DNA of 64,000 nt from contig JACMZG010000008.1 of assembly GCA_018340805.1 (NCBI GenBank), positions 52,263,998 through 52,327,997 of the forward strand. The letters run 5' to 3'. Positions 1 through 12,843 of this stretch are shown piece after piece. Position 1 is the stretch's first letter. Each line of letters begins with the position of its first letter. A model generated the notes under the pieces. It saw only the letters and a program-made list of their open reading frames with translations. It had not been told where the DNA came from and ran no database searches. The position numbers were made by a program, and so were the translations under genes. Source of the stretch: Microvelia longipes (Eukaryota; Arthropoda; Insecta; Hemiptera; Veliidae).

Positions 1-349
1 TATTATCGATGGGTAATTAATGACAAAAAGGAAATTAAATCTTTTTCAAAAACCCTGAGTAAAACCGCTCTAGTTTATTTTCTAGATTATAAAATTAGAA
101 CAAACTAAAGTTATTAAGAATGCTTTGCTAAAAAGAAATCTTATATCAAGATTAAATTAATGTTATATTAAATAGTTTGTTCTTTTTTTTGCATAATATA
201 TACCTTAATGTTACTAACGTAAATATTAAGGTAAACATTTATCAAATAAAACATGTATAAAATGAGTATATAATGCATTTTTTATTTTAGATAGAAATTC
301 CCTAAAAGGGTTTTAAGGAAATAAAAATTATGTAATGGCAAAGAGAGGT

Positions 350-445
350 TTAATGACGTCACTTGAAAAATACCAGGTTAGGCTTCAAAACAGAATATTA
401 CAGTGGTATAGTGGTTGTTTCATCCGTGCGACGGTTCTAGAATAC
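350..445 (+). repeat. Degenerate family B fragment with tRNA-like A box
   Basis: The text AATGACGTCACTTG followed by CCAGGTTAGGCTTC resembles the TGACGTCA/CCTGGTTTTC section of the 1.6-kb repeat near 4237. It is followed by GTGGTATAGTGGTT, which looks like a tRNA A box, and CGACGGTTCTAGAA, a weak B-box match. The microsatellite seen at this place in other copies is missing. This is probably a worn pol III-type repeat scrap rather than a tRNA gene. Confidence 0.35.
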
Positions 446-1936
446 ACTTTACTTTATCTACTCCGCTTGATTTACATATGTACACACTCAATCCATTAAC
501 TATTTAAGTATTAAAGTCTTAAAGATAAAAGCGACTCTAAGATAGATTACAATAACCTTTGCATGGGTTTATCTAACTAAAACTCGCTCGTTAAGCAATA
601 GATCTATTTGCTATCTTAGCTAATTTGTTTAAAAACAATGGGTTTAAGCATTAATTTTATTTTTAAAAATTCTACTTAATGAACTTTTTTGTTAAAAACA
701 TAAAATCAGAGGCCTTCGGGCTCACAGGCCGACTCTTGGACTTAAAATTGACTTCCCTTACAAATATAAATTTGGTTATTGGACTAATTGTAATTAAAAT
801 CATTTGAGGTCTTAAAAAATCCATTTTTTAAATTGTTGCATGTATAATTTATCCTAAAAATAAAATTTACTATCATTAAATTACCTAAATTCAAGAAGGG
901 GCGCAATTCGATTATTAAGATCATAGACTAAGGCTCCTTAAGCCAAACACCTTAACGTTCCTTATGAAAGATGACTCATGTAAGCATTTTTACTTCTAAA
1001 AATAAGAGAGGCCATGACGGGTATCAAAATCTCGTGGAAACCAGTACACAGTCGGGGTCTATACACCAGGGCCTATATTGCTACGGCATTTAGAGTTGCT
1101 CTAAATGCTAATGTAACAAGCTCAAGTATTTACATAAAAATAGGGATATTACAAATAATACAGATTATTTTATGAAGTGGAAAAATTATATTTTTCTTCT
1201 TTTCATGAAAGAAAAAACTTCCAATCTAATGAGCAAAGCGGATAAATCGATCTCTCTCATTTTTAGGGGAAAATAAAAAGAGGGGTAAAGTGGGATACTT
1301 CAAAGTTAACTGGTAAGGGAGTAGATAGGAAGGCCTCTAAAATTTTGTAAAGGTCTACATCTACAGGGATTTTTAGCTTGAGAGAAAAGGGTCTAAGACC
1401 TATAGCATCTACACACTAACCTTCAAAGGGCAGCGCGTTCACTTTATTGCAAGTTTTGAAGGTTTAAAGGCTGGTCTCCTTGTTTAGCTAAAAGTGTTAG
1501 GTATGAAGATTGTATAAAGGGGCACCTTTGCATTGACCTTTAAGCCTGGGGCCTTACATACTTGTCGATATCAATTAGCATTCGATACAAGTAGCAATTG
1601 AAAGTCGATTCCCTTTCAAATGAAAACCTTTTACGCTCTCTTTTTTTTGTTTCTTTCTCTTCCATTTTTAGACCCAAATTAAAATAAACTACCAAAACGT
1701 ACACTTCCCCTATGAATTCTCCTCTACACATTAAGTAATATTCAAAACTATTTATTTGAATGCATTCATTGGCCCTCTGATACAGAGTTGCTGTCCATTG
1801 TCATCTATCTATCGCGTTCTTATTACGTCATAATTAATTATTTAAGCTACATTGTAAAGGGGGATAAAATTAAAATTAGTTTCTGCCTCCAGTAAGTCGA
1901 CTATATGCAGTTTTTTGGCAATCGTCTGGCATATAT

Positions 1937-2342
1937 GGTAATCTGATTACCAAAATATGTTTTTCTATGGTAACTTAAAAAGTTCAATTGGAGCTGTCAT
2001 TCAACAGCAATGTCATACCAACATTGCTAAATATCGGGTATTTTCCTTGACCTTTATTTTTCTTTTACAATGTATTAGAACTGATAAATTCTAGTGTGTA
2101 ACAGTAAGCTTTTTTTAATTATAAATGGGTAATAGTCCTTATGTATGGCAAACGATATCCCAGGAAAAATTACCAAAATTTGATTATATTGGTATAAAAT
2201 TGTTTGGCATATGGCACAATGCCTGAAATAATTAATATAAGGGTATGTTCCTATTTAACTCTTTAAAGTTAGCGTAATAACTATTACGGTAATCTTATTC
2301 TATTACGGTAATCTTATTACCTCATTTTGGTAATAAGATTAC
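1937..2342. repeat. Cluster of GGTAATC inverted repeats
   Basis: GGTAATCTGATTACC at 1937-1951 is a perfect palindrome around one base. At 2308-2321 and 2329-2342 the arms GTAATCTTATTACC and GGTAATAAGATTAC form a perfect 14-bp stem with a 7-base loop, and an extra direct copy of TTACGGTAATCTTATT lies just before. The element class is unknown; it could be a small palindromic MITE end or remnants of one inverted repeat. Confidence 0.5.
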
Positions 2343-3040
2343 TATAAATCCCAAACGAGTATGGTCTTCTAGTGGTCAATTTAGTGGAGGGTGTATGCCA
2401 ATTTTATCGTCACCGTTTTGTATAGTATACGACCCTATTTTCATAATAAAAAAGAAAATCCCTTCATGGGATATAACATCCTTTTATGGTTTATAACATA
2501 AGATTAAAATTTTGATATTATTTTTACATAAAAGTATTTGTTATTTTTGAATTAGTAGTGTTTCTAACACTGACTTTAATTTTATTTAGCTCTAATTATA
2601 TTTCAAACTTAGCTTAAAAATCATATTAATTAAAATGTATACTTTTAAATCCCTAATATATAGGTTCATTAAAGGCGTGGCAGTATTGTGTTTTAACACG
2701 GGTAAACCGTGTTAACTTCCTCGTGATCTGTGCTATTTTATAATTACACTCGCTATGTAACACTGATGATGCTCGTGAGGTCGAAAACAGGCTCTGGTTT
2801 TAATAAAGGTTTTGTGGAGAGATTTTGGTGTTGTTATTAGTTAACCTTATGAATTTAAATTTATGTTACAAGACCTATATGTTTAAGGTTCTATTCTTTT
2901 TGAGCTATGTTTTATTAACTTCAATATCCTTAAAATACTTTCATGATGAACTAAAATGTGCAATCAACATATAAAAAACATAAGGTCATCCTTCGACTTG
3001 ATTAAAATAAACAAATCCACAGGACTTATAAAAACAAAAC

Positions 3041-3693
3041 AATTCTGGCGCGGTGGTCCGCATGTCGGGCGAATTTCCTTTGGATGCGTGTTTTCCGTGC
3101 TTTTTACATTATATAAGTTTACAACTACTAAATAAATAATTCCGGCGCGGTGGTCCGCTGTCGGGCGAATTTCATTTAGAATGCCTGTTTTCCGTGCTAA
3201 ACAACCCATTTCTTGCTTAAGGTTTTGGTTCATGCTTTAGAACAAGTTACTCAATTGTCAAGCACTGCTCGTAACTCATTTTGTCTGTATTTTCCAAGGA
3301 AATGCGCATAATCATCCAGTTGTTGACAAAACCATGCCTCTAAAATTAGAAGTACGCACTATTATTTGCACTAGTTTAAAGCTTAGTTACTTATTTAAGC
3401 TTAGTAAGTTATCTTTAAAGGTTTTAGCGCATTTCCTTTGGAAAATACAGACAAAATGAGTTACGAGCAGTGCTTGACAATTGAGTAACTTGTTCTAAAG
3501 CATGAACCAGAACCTTAAGCAAGAAATGGGTTGTTTAGCACGGAAAACAGGGCATTCTACATGAAATTCGCCCGACAGCGGACCACCGCGCCGGATATTA
3601 TATTTAGTAGTTGTAAACTTATATAATGTAAAAAGCACGGAAACACGCATCCAAAGGAAATTCGCCCGACATGCGGACCACCGCGCCAGAATT
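3041..3693. repeat. Foldback element, copy 1 (267-bp arms)
   Basis: The two outer stretches are inverted copies: left arm 3041-3307, right arm 3427-3693, with a 119-bp AT-rich spacer. Each arm contains two shorter direct subunits that start GGCGCGGTGGTCCGC and run through CGGGCGAATTTC and a GTGTTTTCCGTGC block. Arm identity looks high by eye. It is the first part of a 1.6-kb unit repeated directly at 4642. Half-arms occur alone near 10695, 36150, 55058 and 56505, so the arm unit is itself a dispersed repeat. Frames read through it are by-products of the repeat and not genes. Confidence 0.8.
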
Positions 3694-3744
3694 ATTATTT
3701 TTCTAGTTGTAAACTTATATTAGGTATAAAAAACGATAAAAAAT

Positions 3745-3835
3745 TATGGTCCTACTAGGATTTGAACCAGGTACTCTGGGTTTGAGTGGTTCGTTATTGA
3801 CTCCGGACCACTGCCATTCAACTCAGTTGGCCCAA
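3745..3835 (-). other. tRNA-like stretch in family B, copy 1
   Basis: Read on the minus strand, it has GGTTCAAATCCTAG (a good pol III B box and T-arm) followed by TAGGACCA resembling an acceptor end, and an upstream GAGTTGAATGGCAGTGG that resembles an A box with a long arm between. The 5' acceptor strand needed to close a cloverleaf is not seen, so this is a tRNA-derived or tRNA-mimicking promoter in a repeat rather than a working tRNA gene. A second, more diverged copy is at 5363-5449. Confidence 0.4.
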
Positions 3836-4356
3836 AAAACATTGTGTAAAACGACACCCAATCGAAATTTAATTTTCAACGACCGTAATTTTGGTTTTCT
3901 ATAAATTTTTGTGGTTCTTTGACTTTTTTAGTTAACTTAAAGTGATCGTATCGACTTCGGACCGGTTTTCATTCGATTCAGCGCCCTAAATTACATAGAA
4001 AACGACACCCTACTCGAAATTTATTTTTTTTATCGACCTTAAATTTTGGTTTTGGGTAATTTACAATGTTTTTTTGACTTTTTCGTCACTTTAGAGTGGT
4101 CGTATCGACTTCGGACCGGTTTCATTCGATTTAGCATCTCAAAAAACATAAATGATGTACCTTTTTTCGCGGCAAAAAAATTAACCTGAATTTTGCCGAA
4201 TTTTGAAAATTTCACTGACTCAGCAAACCGGGTTAATGACGTCACAAAAACCTGGTTTTCAATAGGTTCGTGTCCTCCCGAAGGTGATTTTGTACCAAGT
4301 TTGGTTAAAAAATATTAATCCGTTCGATAGAGAGTTTACAAGAGAGAAATTTACAT

Positions 4357-4367
4357 AGTATATATAT

Positions 4368-4404
<37 letters not shown>

Positions 4405-4455
4405 ATATATTATATATATATATATATATACATATATATGTATATATATATATAA
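4357..4455. repeat. TA microsatellite in family B copy 1
   Basis: Almost pure (TA)n with a few interruptions. It lies at the same internal position as the TA tract of copy 2 and the TA/GT tract of the inverted copy at 10263-10360. Confidence 0.9.
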
Positions 4456-4474
4456 AGTCTCGCAAAACTTATTT

Positions 4475-4562
4475 TTTCGTCATTAGGGACCTCTGAAACG
4501 GATTTGTGTAGTGGTCCGAGGTTCTAATTCCGCCATGACGCCTATCCCATTAGGCGAATTTC
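4475..4562 (+). other. tRNA-like stretch at the end of family B copy 1
   Basis: GTAGTGGTCCGAGGTTCTAATTCC resembles an A-box end and a B box (shown here over 20-base limit only by position: the B-box-like part GGTTCTAATTCC is at about 4518-4529). The copy at 6135-6225 has the better match GGTTCGAATTCC. Both are followed by GCCATGACGCCTATCCC. No full cloverleaf is evident, so this is likely a SINE-type promoter remnant. Confidence 0.4.
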
Positions 4563-4641
4563 CAAAGGAATTTTGCTAAAAAATAAAGTGAGCCGAATTT
4601 AAAGTTTCATAAGTTCTCCTAGGGACATTAATAGTAATAAT

Positions 4642-5311
4642 AATTCTGGCGCGGTGGTCCGCATCGGGCGAATTCCTTTGATGCGTGTTTCCGTGCTTTT
4701 TATATAAGTTTACAACTACTAAAAAAATAATTCCGGCGCGTGGTCCGCTGTCGGGCGAATTTCATTTTAGAATACGTGTTTCCGTGCTAAACAACCATTT
4801 TCTTGCTTATGCAAGAACCATGCCCATTGCGTGGTTCTAGAACCTAAGCAGTTACTCAATTGTCAAGCACTGCTCGTAACTCATTTTGTCTGTATTTTCC
4901 AAAGGAAATGCGCATAATCATCCAGTTTTTGTACAAAACTATGCCTCTAAAATTAGAAGTACGCACTATTTTTTGCACTAGTTTAAAGCCTTAGTTACTT
5001 ATCTTTAAGCTTAGTCAGTTATCTTTAAAGGTTTTAGCGCATTTCCTTTGGAAATACAGACAAAATGAGTTTACGAGCAGTGCTTGACAATTGAGTAACT
5101 GCAGGTTCTAGGAACCACGCAATGGGCATGGTTCTTGCATAAGCAAGAAAAATGGTTGTTTAGCACGGAAACACGTATTCTAAATGAAATTCGCCCGACA
5201 GCGGACCACCGCGCCGGAATTATTTATTTAGTAGTTGTAAACTTATATAAAAAGCACGGAAACACGCATCAAAGGAAATTCGCCCGACATGCGGACCACC
5301 GCGCCAGAATT
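4642..5311. repeat. Foldback element, copy 2
   Basis: Direct copy of the foldback at 3041-3693, about 1.6 kb downstream. The arms meet at GCGC at 4910-4913 and 5037-5040, leaving a spacer of 4914-5036 that matches the copy 1 spacer. Compared with copy 1 it has an additional TGCAAGAACCATGCCCATTG block and its inverse, so the two foldbacks have exchanged or lost pieces since duplication. Confidence 0.8.
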
Positions 5312-6240
<929 letters not shown>

Positions 6241-8262
6241 TTCACTCAAAGACAAAGGGCTTGAAACAAATATTATGGTGCACTGTGTTATAATGAGACG
6301 TTTGAAGGGGTTTCTAAATAGTAATAATTACTATGAAGTTTTAAACAAAGGCCCTTTCCAAGAGTGCTTAACTAATTTTCATAATGCTTTAAAAATCTAA
6401 CCATAAATTTTCGGAACAGAAAAGTCCAATTAAACTATAAAGTTTAACAGGACTTTTGTAATACATATAAATCCTATGACAAAATCATTTCGCCCCGATA
6501 TTACGATATTATGATATTACAAATTTTCACCTAGTGGATTCAGTTAGTTAGAAAAATTTGTAATATTGAAATTTACAAAATATTTGTGTTCAGTTACACA
6601 GAAATGTCTCATGGATTAGTCTCCATATTAGATGTAACCATTAGATGGAGTCTTTATTTAGTTTAAGTTTACATAAGGTCCTATAAAGTCGAAACAGGTC
6701 TTGAAATGTGAATAATGAAACAACAGGAGATGTACTCTCTTAGATGTTTTGATTATAACCGGATACAATTACATTTTACAGTAGTACTAAATAATCCCCC
6801 TCTCTGATTTAAGCAGAGGAGCTATAACAGTAGTATATTAATATCTTTGAGAAATATTAGAGACATTAACTCAGTGTTGTTTTTAACTGTATAAACTGAA
6901 ATAACAAGACTCTACAATCTCAGTTTAAAATAGCATAACCAATCCTTCCAACATCTACAAGTCATTTTCAGTATTTTTAGTATAAAATACTATTTTTCTA
7001 AATCTCAGTATTAAAAATGGTGAGGTAATTTTAAGAAACTTAAAAACAACTGTAAAATTAAGTAAGAGAGATGTTATTTTCCTGTTTCTACAAATGCTAT
7101 TATTTGTTCAGAAAGTTTATTAATTCAACCAGGAAACTTTAGTTTTGAATATTATTTTATAGCATAACTATTAACTTATTCTAACAAAAACAGACGACGG
7201 TACAGAAGGTTTAATATTATAACTTTGTTTTATACAAGGATAAAACATGTACGTAATAATAATAAACTGGGTAGGCTTCCGCGGTTATTGTCATGAAGAT
7301 TTAGGTCTTCCGGTGGTGACCGCGTTAACATAAGAATATAAAATAATTGTACGCTACAATCAATAAAATATCATAGCATTCAAGATAAAAAATATGCTTT
7401 TATTTATTTTTTACTTTTTAAAGAAATACTTTTCTAAGCAATGACTTAGGGAACTTCATGGTTTCAAATTTATATAACTCAAACATTTAACTTAAAAAAT
7501 ATAAATATTAAGTCATATTTTTTACACTTAAGTAAATTTTAAATAATAGTTCGAAGAAAAAATTATTTACAATTCATATTAAGACCAAAAAAATCGTGTT
7601 TAAAATTAAAGCTTTTTATTCATAGTTTGTACGTGAGAAAGATTTCATAATAAATTAGAAATAAATATGAACGGTGTTTTGCAAAAATTTAAGAAAAGAT
7701 ATTTTGAAAATCAGGTATTTTATATGAGTAGAGTCGATTTGGATCCATAAATTTAGAATGAAGATTTACCATCCATCATACTTATACTCTCTAAAATTCA
7801 CATAATATAATATTTTTTTAAGTTTCTTTAAGACGACTTTACGACTGACTATAAGACCTTTATTAATTTAAAAATACTTTAGTGTTTGGTTCTAATAAAC
7901 AAAGCCTCTGTACACGGTGATCATGAAGTCCTGCCTTAGTAACTCTCTCTCTACACATCCATGATAATTAAATATGCCTTATATTGCGTATGTAATAATA
8001 TTTTATAATATTATTATAAAATAAGCGTATGTAATGTTAATTTTTCCTTTTCTATTGTTTCAGGTAAGTCATAGATGACTCCTTCACATTTTTAAAACAA
8101 CTAGTTATTTGATTCAAATAAATGTAAGTAAAATTACTTTTTTCTTCATGTAAGAATCAAGTTACATATTAAGAATTAATTAACGTATATATAAAAATTA
8201 ACTGCTTTAGGTGGCGGTTTTACATATGATTACAATAGGACAAAGATTTTATATACTTTCTT
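6241..8262. other. AT-rich intergenic DNA
   Basis: No recognisable gene. The only structured spot is the nested hairpin at 7276-7324, listed separately. Confidence 0.55.
7276..7324. repeat. GC-rich nested hairpin
   Basis: CGCGGT at 7280-7285 pairs with ACCGCG at 7319-7324, and inside it GAAGA pairs with TCTTC (7295-7310). It stands out from the surrounding AT-rich DNA and could be the GC-rich end of a transposon or SINE. It was not matched elsewhere in the window. Confidence 0.35.
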
Positions 8263-8452
8263 CACACGTGGGGTTTGTCATGGGGTTTAATCCCCTTGAG
8301 GGTTCAACCCAACTGTTTACACAGTATTTTACACCGTGAAAAATGAGTTTCAGGGTTGAAACCCGAGTTCAATCCCGTTCACATGACAACTGCAGGGATG
8401 GGTTAAACCCTCTACGAGATTAAACACGGGGTTGAACCCCTGCTAAAACCCG
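8263..8452. repeat. Small foldback or MITE made of GGGTTNAACCC palindromes
   Basis: The left edge ACGTGGGGTTTGTCATGGGG and the right edge CCCCTGCTAAAACCCGCGT are imperfect inverted copies. Inside are at least six variants of one short palindrome: GGGGTTTAATCCCC 8282-8295, GGGTTCAACCC 8300-8310, GGGTTGAAACCC 8353-8364, GAGTTCAATCCC 8365-8376, GGGTTAAACCC 8400-8410 and GGGGTTGAACCCC 8428-8440. No clear target-site duplication was found. It could be a non-autonomous DNA element or a cluster of binding sites for a dimeric factor. Confidence 0.6.
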
Positions 8453-8689
8453 CGTCTAAACAATGTAATAATTATTTATTAGACCGGGGTACTGCGCAGG
8501 TCCTGGTAAAGATTCCCTACTCTCTTTTTCATAAGTCCTATTTAGGGTTGCGAAACGTATGGAAAATCTCTCCAATAAGATGTTAAGCATCTATATTATT
8601 AATTATAATAAATAAGGCGCTGGCCACTACGCGTCCTTATATCTACTTGTATATCTCGAGCATTAAAGTTATATCTCTCAGTTATAAAC

Positions 8690-8850
8690 ACACTGGGACC
8701 TACGATGATAAAAGAAACATATATGAAAAGGTGACTTAGTAAAAAACCACTCAGGGGTCCTAAAATCTCAGTTTCGATTTTTTAATGGAAAGCACAATAC
8801 TTTTCCTATCTACCTACGGTTTAAGTAAAGAAAAGTAAAAATGAAAAAGA
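8690..8850 (-). repeat. Family A head fragment
   Basis: Contains ACCTACGATGATAA, CCACTCAGGGGTCC, GCACAATACTTTTCCTATC and CTACGGTTTAAGTAAAG, matching the head of the 5S-module repeat (best copy 54115-54900) read on the minus strand. The 5S-like module and tail are absent. Confidence 0.6.
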
Positions 8851-10169
8851 AGAAATAGTATATCTTTTAACTTAAACTACAAACAATGCAGATCTAGAAA
8901 TTTACAACAGAAACCAACTGTTTTCGAAATTTAGGATCTATAGGTTCTGAAACATAGACTTATAATAATATAATAACAAATGTGTGTTACTGTTACGATT
9001 CTTTACTAACCTTGTCTCTTATGTAGAATATAAGGCACTTTATCTCCAAAACAGGGGTGAAAGAGTAAAATTGTAAGCGTTAATATAAGTATCGATATCT
9101 TTTTAGTTTGGTAAAGTGGAAAATTTGCTATGTTTGAAATCCTATATAAATCAGCCACCTGGAGCGAAAATTGATTCACAATTGTAGACGAGAGTAGTAA
9201 CATTAATAAAATATACTATCCATAAAATTAGACGAATTGAAAATGTAGTCGATAGAAAAATACTGGCACGGTTTTTCGTATCAGTTTGTGATTTATGCTT
9301 CATAACCTATACAGTTGCGATATTATTTGTGTTGTTAATTTTTCCGGACTTTTCATAGAAAATTCGCATATTAATCTCATAGCTTATACAAAAATACTAT
9401 GACCACATTGTTGTTATGTATTGGGTTATCAGATTAACAGTTTTTGAAATTGCATATTGCCACAATATTGGCAAATCCCCAATGTATTAGTTTATTACCG
9501 TGAGTTGTTTACATTGGGTGTTTTCGCGGGGTGACCAGTTCGATTTGAATTGGTCTGTGTCAAAGCAGCTATTTTAACACTACTACCGAAGTAACCAGAA
9601 TTAAGTTGGCAAACTCTTTTTGTTTTTATCTTGTGATCTGTGACAGGTGACCTCAAGGTTTCCGGTATAACCATTAACAACAATGTGCATGCATTTTTTT
9701 ACCCTTTGATATACTTTCTTGTGTTTATTATGTTTATTAATCCTACTTAGGCAATGCGTCTACAAATAAAATAAAATTCTTATTCGGCTCTTTCAAGTCG
9801 GCGAAAAAAACAGGTCAAAACAAACAAACATTGGTAAACATTTTTTTGTACCCTATTGAAAACCGTGTTGTTGTGATGTAATTAACCCGGTTAACTGAGC
9901 AAAAAATTGCTTGACCTGAGTCAAGTAACCCACCTTTTTTCAATCACATTGATCAGCAAAGCCACCTTGATATTTGAGACCCGAACAACGATTAACTAAC
10001 CTAGAACAACATGCTGAAAACAGCTCTGTGGTTAGATCGATCTGATTGGTCACTTCTTGCGAACCTAGTCATAAAATGGTATGTCAAACAATAAAATTGA
10101 AAGTAATGAAAAAAATATTAATGTTGCTTTGTCTTTTTAGCGAATTTTCATTGAAAAAAAACATCGCTA
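8851..10169. other. AT-rich intergenic DNA with a family B scrap
   Basis: No gene recognised. A family B fragment on the minus strand lies at about 9838-9905 (CCCTATTGAAAACCGTG, then AATTAACCCGGTTAACTGAG), matching the better copy at 10455-10525. Confidence 0.5.
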
Positions 10170-10660
<491 letters not shown>

Positions 10661-10689
10661 GTAAAAATCGATTTATTAACTCTTGTAAG

Positions 10690-10990
10690 TTGACAAAAAT
10701 GTCCGCAAGCCGGGCGATTTTTTTTTAATGCGTGCTTTCTTGCTTATTAATTTAATTTTTGATTAAGTTTTCGACATATATTGAGCAACCTGAGCAAAAA
10801 ATAAATTATAAGTTGTGACACTACAACTTATTATTTTTTTTTAATTTTTCAGAAACAATTCGCTAAGAATTAGCATAAACTGAGCTTCATGGCCTAAAAT
10901 TGTGCCCTGAAAATTGTCATTAATGTGGTTTAATAAGATCATACACATTTTATGTATTGTAAGGTTTTCACTGTTTATTGATTCTTGCAA
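10690..10990 (+). repeat. Half-arm of the family B foldback
   Basis: GTCCGCAAGCCGGGCGA, ATGCGTGCTTTCTTGCTTA, then TTGAGCAACCTGAGCAA follow the order of the foldback arm (3050-3260), but strongly diverged and without the inverted partner. Confidence 0.45.
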
Positions 10991-12460
10991 CATGTTTCAT
11001 CCCAATAAAAAAACTGATATCTTACTGGGAATCTTAGAATTAATTAGTTTAATGGGTGAATACACATGTTAAATACGCAGGCCTTAATTTTAAATTTGAC
11101 AAACTTCGAAGAAATTTATCCTTAAAAATGAGTGGTATAAAAAATATTCGATTTGTCAATCTAAAATTAATTTTCCCAGAAAAAAGGTTCTACTTAAAAT
11201 ATATCTTATTGTTATTGGGAAACATGACATTAAATCTGATTTAATTAATGCTATATTGATTTGCCAAGAGGAGAACTTTTTTTTATTAAAGTGATAAATC
11301 TGCACATAAACCAATTACGAGTTTTAAATTAACCTGTTGACTAAATTGATTTTTTAAACTAGGGTTTCTATAAAAATTTACAACCTTTTAATAATTTATT
11401 ACTCTTCTAAATTTCATTATTTTTTATAGATAGATAAAAACCAAGTCCAATAGTGATAAGTTGAAGAAAGATCTATATCAATAATTCTGACAAGAGATAT
11501 TGTAACAGGACGGAATATTATTACTGGAAAGTAGCGTGACTCAAGATACTTAACTTTAGCTCAGTTGTAAGACAAAAGCACACGCAAAATAAACTTTACA
11601 ATAACTTCTTAACTAAATCGTTTTAGGGGTACAAAGATAATTATGGAAGCACTTTTTACTAGACCTATTAATATAACTTTGCTTGGACGTAAAATGATGT
11701 ATTAACTTGAGAACTCTTGTATTAGCGATAAATTATTAACAGGAAATATACTTAGAAGTTGTTTGGAGAGTGCATGTAATTGTATTACGGTTTGCCAGAC
11801 AATTTAAGTAATGTAATGGTGATAAAGTCAACAATACCTGTATAATATTGTTGCCTTTATTACTCTATTTAAGATTTAATAGCTTAGTCAAGTCAGCATT
11901 AAACATAACAGGCTTGTGTCTAATAGCTTGGATTGAATTTTAGCTTGGCTTTAAATTAAATCCAGGTCCTAAATTAAATAAAATCTTTATTTAAAGGTGT
12001 TGTTTGGGATGAATTTTACTGTAAAGGGGGATATAAAGCTCTCAATTTCGTACACCTAATCGCTGTCCTGAAAATAATAATTAGCCTACCCCTTTAGCTA
12101 AGTTGTAAAATCTGTTTCAGTTAAAACATTTAAAGCTGAATTGAGCATTTTTTTACTTGGATTGGCGACCTTCCAATACTGAAATGAACGTGTGGCGTAC
12201 GTGCATAAAATATTGTACTTATCCTAAGAATCCATATGCTAGAGTTTATCAGAATTATCATTTTAAGATAAAGTTTTTAGGACTTTTCGAGTGGTATATA
12301 CCATGTCTGCCCTGTGTGTGTGTGTGTAAATTTATGTGTGTCACGCATAACCTTCGCTGTAGGAGTAAAATCTTGCAATATACATCACACTTTTGGTTTA
12401 GTTGTGCTGTATAGTGACTAAATACTTTTAACTCTTGTTACCATTTTGTTATAATTAAAA
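10991..12460. other. AT-rich intergenic DNA
   Basis: No gene recognised. A short (TG)n tract lies at about 12313-12327. The open frame at 12157-12414 includes that tract and has no domain-like features. Confidence 0.5.
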
Positions 12461-12706
12461 TACGGGCCTTCGGCCCGTAGCCGCTATACGCGGCCTCGGC
12501 GCTTCGCGCCTCGTCCGCTCGCGGCGTCGGCCACCGGGCCGCTTCGCGGCCCGGGGGCCTCCCTGTGGCCGCTTCGCGGGCACATTGTTGTTGTTTTGTA
12601 TGATGTGTTGTTTCATTATTGTTCTTGTTACATGGCATTTTGCCATGTACTAGCGATTTCACAGCCTCTCACACAGCCCCGCTTCGCGGGCCTGAGAGCA
12701 TTTCTC
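12461..12706 (+). repeat. GC-rich hairpin block, family D copy 1
   Basis: An island of GC-rich DNA in AT-rich surroundings, made of consecutive small palindromes: CGGGCCTTCGGCCCG, GGCGCTTCGCGCC, GGGCCGCTTCGCGGCCC, CCGCTTCGCGGG. It then has ATTGTTGTTGTTTTGTATGA, and a hairpin with ACATGGC/GCCATGT arms (12630-12648, loop ATTTT), followed by CTAG. The block is shared with 24846-24980 and 62924-63128. The arginine-rich frames read across it are by-products of the palindromes. Confidence 0.75.
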
Positions 12707-12835
12707 ACAATTTGATTTTACTAATTAAGATTTTATTAATACTTTATTATTATAGTATGCTATAATATTAAATAACAAGCATTATAAAAAATATATTCAT
12801 GATTTTTGTTTTTAAATAAAATACCGTTTCCGTCA

Positions 12836-12843
12836 CTTAGGAT
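12836..12843 (+). repeat. Left 8-bp target-site duplication of element E
   Basis: CTTAGGAT precedes the insert and is repeated exactly at 13484-13491. The uninterrupted copy of the host repeat has a single CTTAGGAT at about 25155. Confidence 0.75.

Larger units (their letters stand above)
1..3040. other. AT-rich intergenic DNA
   Basis: No reading frame here looks like a protein; the short open frames are low-complexity. The stretch holds a family B scrap near its left end, a few small perfect hairpins (GCATTTAGAG arms at 1086-1108; TTAACACGG arms at 2693-2715) and the GGTAATC inverted repeats listed separately. No exon with splice sites was recognised. Confidence 0.6.
3694..4620 (+). repeat. 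Family B body, copy 1
   Basis: This is the second part of the tandem 1.6-kb unit. In order it contains a tRNA-like stretch read on the minus strand, two diverged direct subrepeats built on CGTATCGACTTCGGACCGG (around 3945 and 4100), the TGACGTCA octamer at 4237-4244, a TA microsatellite and a plus-strand tRNA-like stretch. The same order recurs at 5312-6240 and, inverted, at 10170-10660. No coding capacity is visible. Confidence 0.75.

Noticed and set aside
3745..3835. Functional tRNA gene
   Set aside because: There is a B box but no matching acceptor strand or clean cloverleaf, and the sequence is part of a repeat with a diverged second copy.
12630..12653. Helitron 3' terminus
   Set aside because: Hairpin plus CTAG fits only copy 1; copies 2 and 3 lack the terminal tetramer and no Rep/helicase remnant is present, so it is mentioned only as a possibility.
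12438..12662. Arg/Ala-rich minus-strand frames, with a similar plus-strand frame at 62900-63124
   Set aside because: The similarity between them comes from the GC-rich D block palindromes; no codon-level constraint is visible.
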